Assembly: GCF_905147045.1 (NCBI RefSeq)
Contig: NC_065904.1
Span: 62,001-126,000, forward strand
Direction of reading: 5' to 3'
DNA from: Nymphalis io
Taxonomy: Eukaryota > Arthropoda > Insecta > Lepidoptera > Nymphalidae
DNA: 64,000 nucleotides
In this document: positions 30,405 through 43,201 of the stretch, in pieces
Position numbering within the stretch: position 1 is the stretch's first letter
How the letters are laid out: every line of letters begins with the position of its first letter
Notes under the pieces: generated by a model
The model's database searches: none
The model's input: the letters and a program-made list of their open reading frames with translations, nothing else
What the model was told of the DNA's origin: nothing
Translations under genes and position numbers: made by a program

Positions 30405-32671
30405 CTTGTAATAAAAATGTATTAATATAGTTAACTGACAACATTAAATCTATTGTTATCCAATAACTACTTAATCATTTTATATACATATTATCTTTGT
30501 AGTTGAATGTATTGAAGTTTTTATCTAACTTTTATATATCATTAGTAGTAATAAGTAGTTATTGTTAGGTAATAATAATAATATAAATGTAACAAAGGTG
30601 TATTACACATAATATTGTATATATATCTACTTAATGTGCTATCGTTGAGAGAAACATTGTTGTAATATATAAAAATGGAAAGTTAATATTTCTCATAACA
30701 TTGTCTATATAATATGATGTACATAACACATATCCTCTTATTTGTTATGTTTTTATTATTTAATAGTATGTATCTATAAGAATTGTCGACGGTAAAACTC
30801 TGGTAAGTTTATATTTACACCTTATTTTTTACTGTTTACTGTTACTGTAATTGTGTATTTTTCCTGATGTATAATGCGTTAAAATAAATAAATGAATCAG
30901 GGCAGTCAACTATAGTCAATATATATATAGAATAGAGACAACACAATTAATGCTAATACAAATACCTAAAAAAAAAAAAACTATTATTTTTTTATTATTT
31001 TTTTATAAAATCGGACCTGATATTTCTAACATCTAAGGCAGTTTTTGTTTAGAAACTCGACCTGTTCTATTGTAATTATCTATCGCAATACTTTTAAATT
31101 TGACGAAGAATACTTTGTCCTAAAACTATTCGCACACATACTAACAGCTTATTAAATTCAGTCAAAATAAACGTCAAAACGTTTTAGTGATGTTTACGAT
31201 GGTTATGTTAGGGCTATGTGTTGCATTGGATTTTTGCAGAAATGTATTTTCTAATTGTTATAGATAAGACCCTTAATGGTAACGCGTTAGTTGTGCTGCT
31301 TTATACTCTTTCAATAATTCACTATGTAGGTTTAAGATTTCGGTCCTTCGAGCCGGTATACACACATAAAGCTATGTTCTGTAAATATTATGTTTTTTAG
31401 ATTATTTAATAACATCTATAACATGAAGTCGAGATGGCCCAGTGGCTAGAACGCGTGAATCTTAACCGATGAACGTGGGTTCAAACCCTGGCAAGCACCT
31501 CTGAATTTACATGTGCTTAATTTCTGTTTATAATTCATCTCGTGCTTTTCGGTGAAGGAAAACATCGTGAGGAAACCTGCATGTGTCTAATTTCATCGAA
31601 ATTCTGCCACATGTGTATTCCACCAACCCGCACTGGAGCAGCGTGGTGGAATAAGCTCCAAACCTTCTCCTCAAAAAGGGAGAGGAGGCCTTAGCCCAGC
31701 AGTGGGACATTTATAGGCTGTTACTGTTACTGTTACTGTTACAAATACCTACATTATAGTAGCAGAAAGTAATATTAAAATCTATCAATTATAATATGTC
31801 TATGGATTATTTGATATTTCGTATTCGTGGACGCGTGTATGTATATGTATAAGAGTGGTTGGCTACCATTAGGGAAGGACTGGATGAACTTGTCGGTGTT
31901 CTCGTGGTGCATGCGGTGTGAGTCGGTGAGCAGGTTGAAGTGAGAGCTCATGCACTTGATGGCGCAGCCCAGCTCGCGATCTTCGAACTTGAAGTCGTCG
32001 CGCCAGAAGTGAAAGAACTCTTCCATTTTGTCTTCAGACAGTTGACTCTAATCAAAATAATTAGTTAAAATATTTTTACTAATGTTACGGAGGCAGTCGG
32101 TCACTAAGAGGTTTTCGTCACCAATAGGTATGTTGGGAGATATATATAAATGGGAAATTGACATCGGAACAATACATCAATATTTTCATCAGTCCTTCCT
32201 GTCCTTATTGAAACGACTCCACTCTAATTAAAAACATGTAAGTAAGAGTACATCTGACTACGATTAGCAAGTAAGTAAGTATGTAAAATTAATTCATACA
32301 GCAGCTCTGCTAAAATATATTTTAAGATGGAATAGTATTTGTAGTAATAATATCGTAATAAAACCAATTAATCCTCATATACAGGATCACAGAGCCTCCG
32401 GGCTCGGCGACGGGAACTGGCGGGACCGGTGCACATGACTGAAATTGGATCACAAATATATCACTATAGAGATTAATTATTGATTATATGGCCATTCTGA
32501 ATAATTACTTACTTCTTCTCGACAATGCTGCAATGCCTCTCCAAACCCCAGTGTTACATCTTTCATGACATCTACATTTCCTCGAACGACTATCAGGTTG
32601 CAGACCAGCGCCACCGTCCACAGGATCATGCTCGGTTGGTACACGGAACGATCCCTTCGCGGTATCGACAT
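30214..32671 (-). CDS. GOBP1: general odorant-binding protein 1 (three exons, 176 aa)
   Basis: GOBP1 is a secreted carrier in the fluid of antennal olfactory hairs that binds small odorants and delivers them to receptors. The exons are 32513-32671, 31867-32047 and 30214-30404, joined in phases 0 and 1, the usual intron positions in lepidopteran GOBPs. The mature part begins near NVDVMKDVTLGFGEAL. MEEFFHFWRDDFKFEDREL, GCAIKCMSSHFNLLTD, MHHENTDKFIQSFPNG, EEDHCWRILRVAECFKVSC and GIAPTMELLMAEFIMEAEA follow, all hallmarks of GOBP1 rather than GOBP2 or PBPs. The six conserved cysteines are present (CREE, GC-AIKC, HKC, DHC, AEC), plus one extra in KVSC. Two in-frame Met codons are possible starts: 32671, and 32629, where MILWTVALVC gives a cleaner signal peptide. 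Confidence 0.94.
31426..31741 (+). mobile_element. SINE-A, full-length copy in GOBP1 intron 2
   Basis: It has the tRNA-like head ('gagatggcccagtggctaga', 'gggttcaaaccctgg'), a complete body including the 'ccaacccgcactggagcagc' block missing from the copy at 6998, and a TTACTG-repeat tail. Sense is opposite to GOBP1. Confidence 0.85.
31867..32047 (-). CDS. GOBP1: GOBP1 exon 2
   Basis: Acceptor 'ttgattag' ends at 32048; donor gtagcc, phase 1. It starts SQLSEDKMEEFF, directly after the CREE end of exon 1, and runs to FIQSFPN. It contains the GCAIKC cysteine pair. Confidence 0.93.
32513..32671 (-). CDS. GOBP1: GOBP1 exon 1 (signal peptide)
   Basis: Starts ATG at 32671-32669, or at 32629; the frame further upstream only offers GTG. 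Donor gtaagt at 32512 downward, phase 0 after CREE. Signal peptide about MILWTVALVCNLIVVRG. Confidence 0.85.
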
Positions 32672-32716
32672 GTTAGCCTTTGTTTGCACAATGACTAGTC
32701 ACTTCGCCTGCTCCCC

Positions 32717-32722
32717 TATATA
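32717..32722 (-). promoter_or_regulatory. GOBP1 TATA box
   Basis: TATATA in the minus-strand context ctatatagggg, about 46 bp upstream of the first ATG. This places transcription start near 32690, so the upstream GTG codon is not a plausible start. Confidence 0.6.
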
Positions 32723-33941
32723 GTGCATCGTAATTATAAGGTTGACAACAGTCAGTAATGTCGGATATTTGTCGCTCACAGAACACACAGTGGGCGGGCA
32801 GGCTGTTTGTCATTTTTATTGGCGTAGGCTATTATTAGAGCTTTGTCTGTTTATTGTCTTTACAATAGGTTTATTGTTAGGAGTTCAATTGAAAAAAAAT
32901 CCTGATGCTGACTTGTTGTTACATTATTTAGTTTTTAATGCGCAATCATTTATTTTTGAGAATATGCGTGCAGACGTTGTATGCTAGAAAACGACATAAT
33001 GACACTGTTTACTCGTTAAGCAGTGTGCGATTAACGAAGGCCATAATAATATTTTCACGCCTTATCAATACTGTGTGTGTTCACGAACGAACTTAATTGC
33101 AAGACACGTTTCACATGTTCTGCTGCAAACATGATCTGAATTTACGTCCATTAATTTTATTATTAGCAACAAAGTAACGAACACATCTCGCTCATCGCGA
33201 TAGAATTAGTTTTTATGGTCAAAGTCAGATCACTTAATTGGACTCTTATCTGTCATTAGCCGATAGCAACAACAAATAATACCTGACTATACATACCACG
33301 CACATCCTAAGCCGGTGGGTCTAACAAGATGAAATGCACATTAATTCCTTATGGAACATTAGTGAGCACTAAGAAAGGATTTTTCAAAATTCGTCTCCTA
33401 ATTGGAAATCGTTATTAAGGCTCACGTTCCATACAAACTTTCATTCTAATTTTTACCGTCGTAGGCTGTACAATTTCAAATATTTGTAACATCAGAAATG
33501 ACAAATTTCCATACAAACCTTCATCACCAATTTCAACCTCTTGATGATGAATTTTAAAAACGCTGTTACAATTGTCCTACTCATAAATAGAAGCATAAAC
33601 ACTAATTTTGTTTCTATAATTAGCCCTAAATTCCTCCCTTGATTTATATTCCGTTTAAAAAAAAGGTTCTACACCAATGTTCCGAAACATACATAAGATA
33701 AACTACATTATTTATAATCATTATTATTAGGACCTGATTTTGATTGTAATACAATCAAAAAAGTAAATTAATATTAGGAGTATGAACGTAAAGAATAAGT
33801 GTAGTGTATTTTGTAGGACATATTGTGATACTCAGATAATATTTTGTGCACTCCTTCTACATAGGTATAAATAGTTTAACTATGCCAAATCTCACATTTA
33901 TCAGTTTTTTAGATCATTATATATTAAAGACAAGAACTGTC

Positions 33942-33996
33942 TCTAATTATTTTCTCATATCCGCCGACCGCCACACGAGGCGTGCCTCCTCCTCGT
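33942..33996. repeat. dispersed direct repeat, copy 1
   Basis: Contains the 29-bp core at 33968-33996, starting 'ccgccacacgaggcgtgcct', preceded by 'aattattttc'. The same core occurs at 34267-34295, 299 bp further on. A short internal stem (gaggc/gcctc) is present. Copy 1 has a 7-bp insertion before the core. Confidence 0.65.
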
Positions 33997-34247
33997 TTGA
34001 CGCTAAACGTGACATGATAGCAATATCACTATTCACTTATTATTTTGTTAAAAATTGACCTTGTTTGCTTCTAGTCCTTATTTGGTACACTTTAATAAAT
34101 CTGTACCAATAAAATTGTCAGGGTACGATTACGAAGTAAAGACTTACTAAATCGAACTTCGTAATTTCTTAGTGTTAGGAGGTTAAAGCATCGCGTGTGC
34201 AAGTTGCGTGTGGCGCGAACACTGCGCGGGCGCATTTCTGCATCGCT

Positions 34248-34295
34248 TCCAATTATTTTCCCAAATCCGCCACACGAGGCGTGCCTCCTCCTCGT
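34248..34295. repeat. dispersed direct repeat, copy 2
   Basis: Second copy of the unit at 33942; core 34267-34295 is identical over 29 bp. Confidence 0.65.
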
Positions 34296-35202
34296 AACCA
34301 TGTACACTTTAACGCAAAAGTATAATTGGTGATTAAGGTATAATTGTATAATTGATTTGAATAACACAGGATCACGGTTTTAAGAGGGTAATAATAATTT
34401 TCGAATCGATTTTCGAATTCCAAAAAAATTTTTAATTATTGAACTGTCTGTAAACAAAAACCATTTACGTTGGTCTACTGTTTAGTTCATCTGTGCACTG
34501 ATTTAGATCTATCTTTGTGGGTAACACAAAGGAGATTGCATATTTTAAGATTATTAATTTAATATTTAAAAAAAATTGTTTCAGCTACTTAAATGTCTGA
34601 TAAAACATAAGATACGTCATTCATCGCATGTTTCGACAAAGATTTCCTCGCAATTTATAAGCAATATGCAGAAAGTAAATTTAATATTATTAAATGAGTA
34701 GGCGTTTTTGAAATATCAAAAATAAAAATATTATACGGTGTACCGTAATGATATATGATTTATTATTAATTTGATTTCTATGAAAGAGGCCGACTTCTCT
34801 ATTGTATGTATGTGACGTATTAATAATATTGCACATTTCGAACGTATTCTTCTACATCGGGTGCGTGAGCGTCCGGCGCGGCGCGGCGTGCTGTTGATCG
34901 TCGGGCTAGTGTGGCCGGCCGGACCCCGCACCCTGCGCCCCGTCGCGTCGGCCTTATCCGTGGGCTAGTAAAGTTATTGTGCGATATTGCAGTGACCTTG
35001 ATCCGAACAACAACGAATTTACCTTATTAATACGTACATTTTAGACATTTTTCTGCTGTGCTAGAATACTATTTACTTTAGTCAGTTATGTTTATGGAAC
35101 CAAACTTTAGAAACTAGAAAGTTAATAAACCAGTTAAAAGCAGAAGATGTAAAATAACACCACTCCCGTTCTTCCAGGAAGGTATTTCTAAAGAATTGAT
35201 AA

Positions 35203-35324
35203 ATTATGTGTATCTCGATAATTCACCATTAGGTATACTGTACTAGTAGTTATATACAAGTATTATATACTATGTATATTTACAGGACATTAATTATGTA
35301 TATCTCGATAATTTATCATTATGT
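35203..35324. repeat. two-copy tandem repeat, about 90-bp period
   Basis: 35203-35234 and 35293-35324 share 'attatgt-tatctcgataat' and 'catta', with few changes. A more decayed third unit may lie at about 35560-35605. Confidence 0.55.
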
Positions 35325-35330
35325 AATATC

Positions 35331-35522
35331 CTTCTGACCGATACCGGCCACGGCGGCCAATCTCAAGAGAGATGAGCCAATTGCATAGGACATATAATAG
35401 TGCACAAGTGTGTATGCAAACAAAACCAACAACTTTTTACTGGCCCTACCTGGTATTTGAACCCAGGGCCACCGGGTCTGCGTCCATAAACCTAGCCACT
35501 AGACCAACGAGGCAGTCAAGGA
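35331..35522 (-). mobile_element. SINE-B copy with internal deletion
   Basis: The minus-strand head at the right end is tRNA-like ('ttggtctagtggctagg' as box A, 'gggttcaaatacc' as box B). The left end has 'ccacggcggccaatctcaag' and 'gtgcacaagtgtgt', typical of the 3' part of a lepidopteran SINE. The middle is deleted. Confidence 0.65.
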
Positions 35523-37271
35523 GGCAATATATACTATGTACATTGTACATACACAGGGTAATTAATAACATATATTTTGCTAAATCATCATTATATGCAA
35601 TGTACATATACTTTGTATTTACGAGATAAAAGAGTACTAATGTCTTGAAATAGGACATAGTTCACTTTCTTTACTTATTATTATTTCGCAAAAAAAATCG
35701 GCGTTTCAACGTAGTACAGATTTATAATACTTCACTAGAACGAAGTTACTCTAATTAACAAGGTATTTACATATATGTAAATACATTTTGTTCATATGCT
35801 ACGCTATCACAACTAGTGGTATATGAATACCAACACGTTCCGCACACAGACGCACACAAGAATGAGTCTGGTGAGTTGTGAAATGGCCTTTTTTGTCTTA
35901 GTAGGTGGTTTAAAGCTCAGTCAGGTAATGACTAGTGACAGGTCACGTCCGCTTCGATCCTCACTAGAATGTTAATTGCTCGCAACGCTACGAGCGCTAC
36001 GACCGCTCGCGACACCATAACTAATATTAGTAATAAGTTCGTGTTAAAAACACGTTTAAACATGTTTCCGTTTTAAAGGTTTTGTGCAGCTGATTAATAT
36101 TTAGAACTTTTTGATGATTATTGTCGTCTGTCCTAACGTATAACGCGGTCTAATTTACCTTTGGAATGAATCTCCAAACAAAACGCGGTTATAATAACGT
36201 GACTGGGGCGCCTAACTATTTCTAATCACAATTACAATAAGACCAGGCATCAGTTGATATTGATATTATATTATTAGATGAAGAATTATCCTCGAAGTTA
36301 CTGAACGCAAACATTTTAAATGTGTACTCCCTCAGATATATGTGATGTTTTGTTGTTTACCAATAGTGTCTGAGAAGACTGCGTTAAAAAAACAATTCAT
36401 TAACTTTCGATATATAAATACAGATTTATAAGGAAATAATTACATATTACCTATATAAGACACCCTTGCTCGGTGTCGGTAACAAAACGCACTTGGTCTT
36501 TCGTTATATTCTGTTCATTATAAGCGAATGTCGCATGTTTTAAGGGTTTATTTTTAGTTCGTTTTATTTATAAAGTGCTTGTTGGTAATATTGGTGAGTA
36601 ATGTCTCTGTCAAACCGTCCACGAGATAGTGCGGATTAACACAGGTTTGCCGACGGAATATTAAAGTTAATACAACTTGATGCGCGACTTTGTTTACAAA
36701 TTGTCAATTACAATGTATGTAAATGGATTATTATTTATTTATACTTATATGTACGAATATTGTCAACACACTTGTATGTTATCATATTATGAGTATATGT
36801 GGTAAGTATATTACATGTAAAAACTTGTTATATATTTAAATTGAAAACTCAACGATACAAGTTTATTCTTCTTTATGAACCATTGCTTGTATAAGATCTA
36901 GCCAATAAGTTATAGATTTATTAATTAAAACACACATTCAGACCTAATAGGTTTTAACCTTAATTTCAAATTCCATTAGACTGGCCCGACGCACGGGACA
37001 GATAAAAGTGAAGCACGGTACAGACGGACAGTCGATTTATCGTTCAATTTAAGATACAAGCGAGTTGCATCGCCAACCGCTAATTAGCGTTACATTTAAG
37101 CTAAAAGCATGCGACGCAGATTAAGCGCTAAGTAGCTAAAAAGATTATCAAGACCCCGATACGCCGACAACAGATTATTCGGAAGCGGCGTCCGATTGTA
37201 AGCAGCCTGAGCCTTGAGCCTTTCATTCAAAAGTAAGTTAAGTAAGTAAAACAGTATTTAGCATAAATACT

Positions 37272-37301
37272 ACTGGTAGGCAGTAGAAACTGCCTACCAG
37301 T
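37272..37301. repeat. perfect 13-bp hairpin with 4-nt loop
   Basis: actggtaggcagt, loop agaa, actgcctaccagt. It is the tightest small hairpin I noticed in the window. Function unknown. Confidence 0.6.
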
Positions 37302-40300
37302 TCTGATTCTACCGAGAAAAACCGTCAAGAAAAACAGCCGTTGTTACTTTTTTCGACTAATTAAATTACATAGGTAGGTTAATTATATATATTTTAATTA
37401 TTATAATTAATTCTTTCATGAAAATCAAGCAATACCTACTAACAACACAATTTTTTTTTATGTATATAATCTTGCATTGAGCAGCTTGATAAAATCGATA
37501 AAGCATTTAAAAATAATTTCCTAAATGGCTTAAAATAGTTCAATCAATCCTCCGATGACGGCTTTTAATTGTAAATTATAACAGGAGTTCATCCAGTGCT
37601 GAAAGTTTTGATGTCGGTGCTTTGTGCCAGTGATGTCACTCGAGACGTCGTTTTGGTCCTCATTGGTAACCTGTAATACATTACCGCATTACAAGTCGAT
37701 CGATAGTATACGAGATAAATATGTGGTTTTTATATATATAATCGAGAAATCCTTCGACATGAAAACAATGTTTGTATAAATTGTGATGTGTGAATGTTTG
37801 TGTGTTAAATATTCAGTAAACTAAATAAAAATAGGATTTCGTCAATGAAATAAATATATTTTCACTAAGAGACGAAGGAACGAAGTTTATACAATATTAT
37901 ATACACGCCGCGCACATACACGGGAGAATAGAGCGTCGCGCCGTCACGGCATACAAGTCGGTCCCACCAGCGCGGCGCGACAATAGGTTTTTTCACGTAA
38001 TAACTTTGGTATTTGAAATCTACCGATACAACCGACAGCACAACCGCGAGATTGACAGATCGCTGGTGCAAGATAAATATTGGCATCCTGTACCTTAGCA
38101 AACTGGTCTAAAGGTCTTATTAATTTAATCAACTTGCTATAATTATTGATTAACCAAAACATTAGATACGAGTACAAGAAGGAAATGTAAATCGTCATCG
38201 GAGTCGCTACGGATTTAGGAGAAGTAGCGATACTAACGGAGCATCATTAACAACGTTTTACACGATGAGGATGTTATCACCTTAAAAAAGGATGAAATAT
38301 ATTTTCCACCAAGATTTTTATTTTAAGGAATTATGTACAACATTTACAATGTGTATAGAATGGCAAGGAAAGTACGGCGCTGGACAGTCGGTAGAAGTCA
38401 TAGTGATTCCGCCAATTAGCGGCAATTATCGCGCTTTGATGTCGCCGCCGCGCCGCGGCCGCCCTGTGTGTCCGCCGACGACGATGACCCATAAACATTT
38501 ATGAAATAACTTTGCCAAAAAATAAAAAGCTTTTGATTCATCTTCTACACGGCCAATTGCGCGCTAGGCTACGAGCACCTACATGATTATTGCACGGATT
38601 TAATTGGATGAACGTCAAAAAACAAACGACTTTCATCCATCATTCTGAATCGTCACTTCAAAGATTCTTAAAGGCTCAACCATCAGGTGCAAATACCGTC
38701 TCACCTTTTTTACAGAGAGTGCTGAATAAAATAACATTACGGCAAAGAGTTGCATCAAATCAACTTAAAATATTTTCTATTCGTAATACTTTCTTTTTCA
38801 TTTTTTTTTTATTTTTAATATACGCAGAACGATTAAAACAGCCTATCCTTTAAGTCTTGTTTGTAAACGAATCACGTAACTTTTTTGCAATGTGAGGATA
38901 TAATACGTGAACGTAGTAAAAATGAAATGATTAATATAGATACACAGATAGACAGCTCTGAACAGCAACGAGTGTGCGTGTGTTGCATCAGTCGTAGGTC
39001 CTGACACACGGACACAAAATTATTAGATACTAAATCGTCGTTGTCAACGGACTGATCTGTATTCTATATCAATTAAGAGTAGAAAATAAAGTCTTTATAG
39101 CATCCATATCCATAACTTTGTCTTAGTATTATCAGTGTTATAAATAAGGAAGACGCAAAAAGTCGGCAAAGGTGATGTAGGTGTCCGTGTAACAGCCGTT
39201 ACACGAGTCGCGAGTAGTTGTCGACGTAGGCGCGGCGTTTAACGAGCCCCGTGAAGTATCGCAACGCATTCTAATGGCTGACAACAAAATGTCTCAGGAT
39301 TCATCAGGTCGCCCATTACCGTGACGTACGACGACCAATCGCAGTTATTTGATACAAAAAACGTTATGTGCGAAGTAAAGACGACACGCGAGTGCCGTTT
39401 CTATGTTCGCAACACTTTGTTTCTGTTATTGTGAATATTGTTTATTACCTACTAAATTTCTTTGTATCAAATTAATTATTATATATATTATCGATGTGTT
39501 AACACGAAATAGTAATTGTAGTAAATGTGAGTAAAAATTACAACGTATTGTATTTAAGTGTTTATTTTCAGAAAATTACTTGAATTTACGATACAAGATA
39601 AAAAACTTTCAACCTGTTGTACGGATCCCTTAAGTAAGGCGAGGGACAGTTTAGTAATGCTATAACTGTGCATCATTAAGTGTTGGGCGGTAATTGAATA
39701 AATTTACAATACTAATGCTATAATATATTTCTGTGTGCAGTTCCTCATTTGCTACTACAGGAAACCATTTAAACTGACTAGATTTGAAGTGGCCGTAGAT
39801 TAGTTTAACTTACACCTTTGTCACTGTGAGTAGGCAATGGATTTCATTCGAGGTATCGTTTGAGGACAGCGCCTCCATATTGGTGTGCTGTAAATTTCGC
39901 TTCGCGCCAATTAATTGGATCTACGAGCTGGCGTCTGCGAGTCTATTGCTTATTACAGTGTATACACGAGTGTGTACAGGACAACTGTAACACCGTTAGC
40001 TTATAAACTGTCGAAAATGTATTTATTTGTTAAACGAAATCCACAGCATTATTATAAAATAGACTTACAACTTTATATAAGCCTGATTAGATTTACATGA
40101 TTTATGCGTAACCTGCAATGATTACCTAATTAGTTACAATTTTACTGTGATATATACCTATCTGTAGATAGTCGTAAATAGCATTACTCTATAAATTTCA
40201 CTAACTAATGATTTTTTTGAGTTTAATCCTTTAAAAAACTTAATTTTATTTCTTAAATTCAATTTTCTGCTTTTCCGAAATTTCAAAAAATACAAAATAT

Positions 40301-41204
40301 AGTTAATCCGAAAGATTATTATTGATTTAAAATGGATCTTTTGAAGGCAATGCTAAAAAGGGTAATCGGTACTAAATAAAAAAGAGTCCGTCCGTCTGTA
40401 GCCACAGTCCAGTTCGTCCGTCATCTTAATCAGTATTTTATAACGAGTTGAGTATAATAACGGTCATAATTGCGTTTCATGCAGATGGATATAATTGTTA
40501 TAAGTTCAATTAAATTGCTTATTTATTTATTATTAAATAAATATTATCTTATAAGTAAGGCGAGACACGTGCGGACTTTATAATTTTATCTGATCCGTCG
40601 AGTTCAATATCATAACGAAGAGACATATAAATAGTTTTTGATTAGAATATTGTATAACCTAATTGTAACATCATATATATACATACTTGTATTCACACAT
40701 ACTTTTAAATTAATTAATGTTATAGGTATAATCCTAATACTTTTGTGATAATATTTAATATATTAAGTACGTCTGTACGTTCATACGTTGTTTGGGGTGT
40801 TACCCGGTAGTTTTGGTACTGTGAGACTTCAAAAATAAAACCACCGAGTATGTACTGCTGGTCAGATAGTGTAATTGTTCTTTTAAAGTATTTCCAAAAA
40901 CTTATATTGTACTTTAGAAAAAACATTCCTATAGCGCGATGTAAAATAGATCTAACGCCATCTATTGACGTGAAGGTAAACTAAGCAATACTAGGCATAA
41001 TGTAATCTGATCTTGAACATACGTACAATATTAAATGAACTTTGTACTTGTATATTATTTTGTTTTACTTTTTTTTATTATTATGTTTGATGTGTGTGTT
41101 TTAATATTTTTTAAGTATATGTTAGTTTGTCTAGACTTTATGTTTGTTATTTTAAGCAGCACTCAAACAAGATGACAAGGCTTATCGGTGTCACGAATAA
41201 AAAT

Positions 41205-41310
41205 AAACATTAATATTTTGTTGCTAATAAATAAATAAGTAGTTAAGACGTGAAATCGTAACAAGCAAACAAACTGACTTTCGCATTTATAATATTAGTA
41301 AGGATTATAC
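41205..41310 (-). repeat. lepidopteran dispersed repeat fragment
   Basis: 'tttcgcatttataatattag' and 'aagcaaacaaactga' match, in reverse, the sequence at 41815-41930; both are parts of one abundant repeat family. Confidence 0.45.
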
Positions 41311-41814
41311 TAATTACCATCCTCTGGAAATAACATGAGATGCAACAAATAATCTTGGTTGGTTCAGTAATCTTCGACATTTGTCGAATATTACGAATAT
41401 TGTCCTTTTGCATTCAATTAATGATGACAAAGTTTATATATTAATACTTTTATCGTCAGAAGTTAATAAATTTTTAATGCGCCGCCGTATATCGCAAGTC
41501 CGATTTCATTTCCGTATAATATTAAACGTAAACATTTTTTCATGTTATCTGTTTCGGGCGGGCGGAGAGACAATTTGCATAATTATAAACATCGGCCGAC
41601 TCACTCTGTCTACACTGACTTACAACCCGTTCTGTAAAACGGACAGATTGACAAATCGGTTCTGTTATAATATTAATTTTTATTTGAATAAATTAGTCAC
41701 TTGTCTAGTTTATCGACCACGAAACACACCATAGACAATGCTAGGATATACGATAAGTAGCTATTTTTATAATTATATTATGCGATAAAATAAATATATC
41801 CGATATACTTAATA

Positions 41815-41930
41815 CTACTTTAAATGCGAAAATGAGTTTGTTTGCTTGTTACAATTTCACGTTTTAGCTACTCAACCGATCATTATGATTTTATACACGT
41901 TGTATAAATAAGTGGAGGTAGGAATGTCAA
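41815..41930 (+). repeat. lepidopteran dispersed repeat fragment
   Basis: 'aatgcgaaaatgagtttgtt' then 'ctcaaccgatcattatgatt', inverted relative to 41205-41310. Confidence 0.45.
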
Positions 41931-42868
41931 AACTAGTAATTACAGTAAACATTTAAGCTTTTTTGAACTAAACGAAATTAATGCTTTTATTTAAGTAACT
42001 AAATTAAATAAGTAAAAAAATTTTTCTTTTAATCAAACACTAATGAAGTCGTCACTGTACGGATATTATAAATTATGACAAATCCTAGACAACCGGAGCC
42101 CGGAGCCTGCAGACCGGAGACATAAAGATTCAAGACATATTCATTAATACTCATACATTACTGTGATTTCGTCTCGATGCTTTAGCAAAAACTCGACTTA
42201 TAGCTGTTCAGGTCACACGGAGCTATTATATCAGCGTCTGCGACCACCCGGGTCGCTGATACATCGACGGCATCATAGTAAATACTTCCGAGCGGTAAGT
42301 AAAAACGTTAAATTGCCTGTCACACAGACAGGTCGCCGATATAATAGATAATCTGTAATTTATAAAATAATCTTATTCATCACATTCATACCATTACACG
42401 TAAGTCATACACACATCATACGACGAGATATTTTATGATTATTAAATAATAGGTAAGTAAGGAGATACCCACTGGTTTGGTAATGGTGCTGGTGTTAGTG
42501 ATGAACTATTTCGACTTTTTTGTCCTATACAAAATGCAGTATTTCGTAAATATGAGTATACGACAACTCATTAAGTAATACTAAAAAACGATCGCGGGCT
42601 CATTAGTCAATAATACAATGTTGACACATTGTCACAAACGATCCTCATCGCTGGGCTCGTACTGCGTGGTGACGTCGTCTCCAGAACCTGAAGTCGCTTC
42701 TGTTCGGGCTTATTATAAATTAATTGCATTTCACATGCCCATACTTAGTATCTCGTTGCGTCATTAGCTCGGACGGTTTATTAACAATTAATTCTCAAGT
42801 AAACGTTGAATAGTTATTAAAAATAATTAACGTTGCGACACCTAATTATAAAGTATCGACTTTTAGTA

Positions 42869-43190
42869 ATATTCTCTAAAGAGCCGAGATGGCCCAGTGG
42901 TAAGAACGCGTGAATCTTAACTGATGATCGTGGATTCAAAGCCGGGCAAGCACCACTAAATTTTCATGTGCTTAATTTGTGATTATAATTCATCTCGTAC
43001 TTTACGGTGAAGGAAAACGTCGTGAGGAAACCTGCATGTGTCTAATTTCACTGAAATTCTGCCACCATGTGTATTCCACCAGACCGCATTGGAGCAGCGT
43101 GGTGGAATAAGCTCCCAAACCTTCTCCTCAAAAAGAGGAGAGGAGGCCTTTAGCCCAGTAGTGGGACATTCACAGGCTGTTAGGGTTACG
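42869..43190 (+). mobile_element. SINE-A, full-length copy with 11-bp target-site duplication
   Basis: Head 'gccgagatggcccagtggta', full body and end 'cacaggctgttagggttacg'. gacttttagta flanks it at 42858-42868 and 43191-43201. Confidence 0.87.
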
Positions 43191-43201
43191 GACTTTTAGT
43201 A

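Larger units (their letters stand above)
32724..42857. other. long non-coding stretch upstream of GOBP1
   Basis: I find no recognisable gene in these 10 kb. They hold the small repeats listed separately. CpG-rich islands occur near 34855-34970 and 38430-38480, but no frame there resembles a known protein. The + frame at 32742-32987 contains a hydrophobic run (FIVFTIGLLLGVQL), but nothing supports it as a gene. Confidence 0.4.

Noticed and set aside
32742..32987. + strand frame with a hydrophobic stretch, 81 codons
   Set aside because: It starts within the GOBP1 promoter region, and no promoter, homologue or splice site supports it.
42163..42351. Exon-like patch (HTELLYQRLRPPGSLIHRR) before a gtaagt donor
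   Set aside because: Only one frame is open and the sequence is low in information; nearby inverted gcgac/ctgata blocks suggest chance or a decayed repeat.
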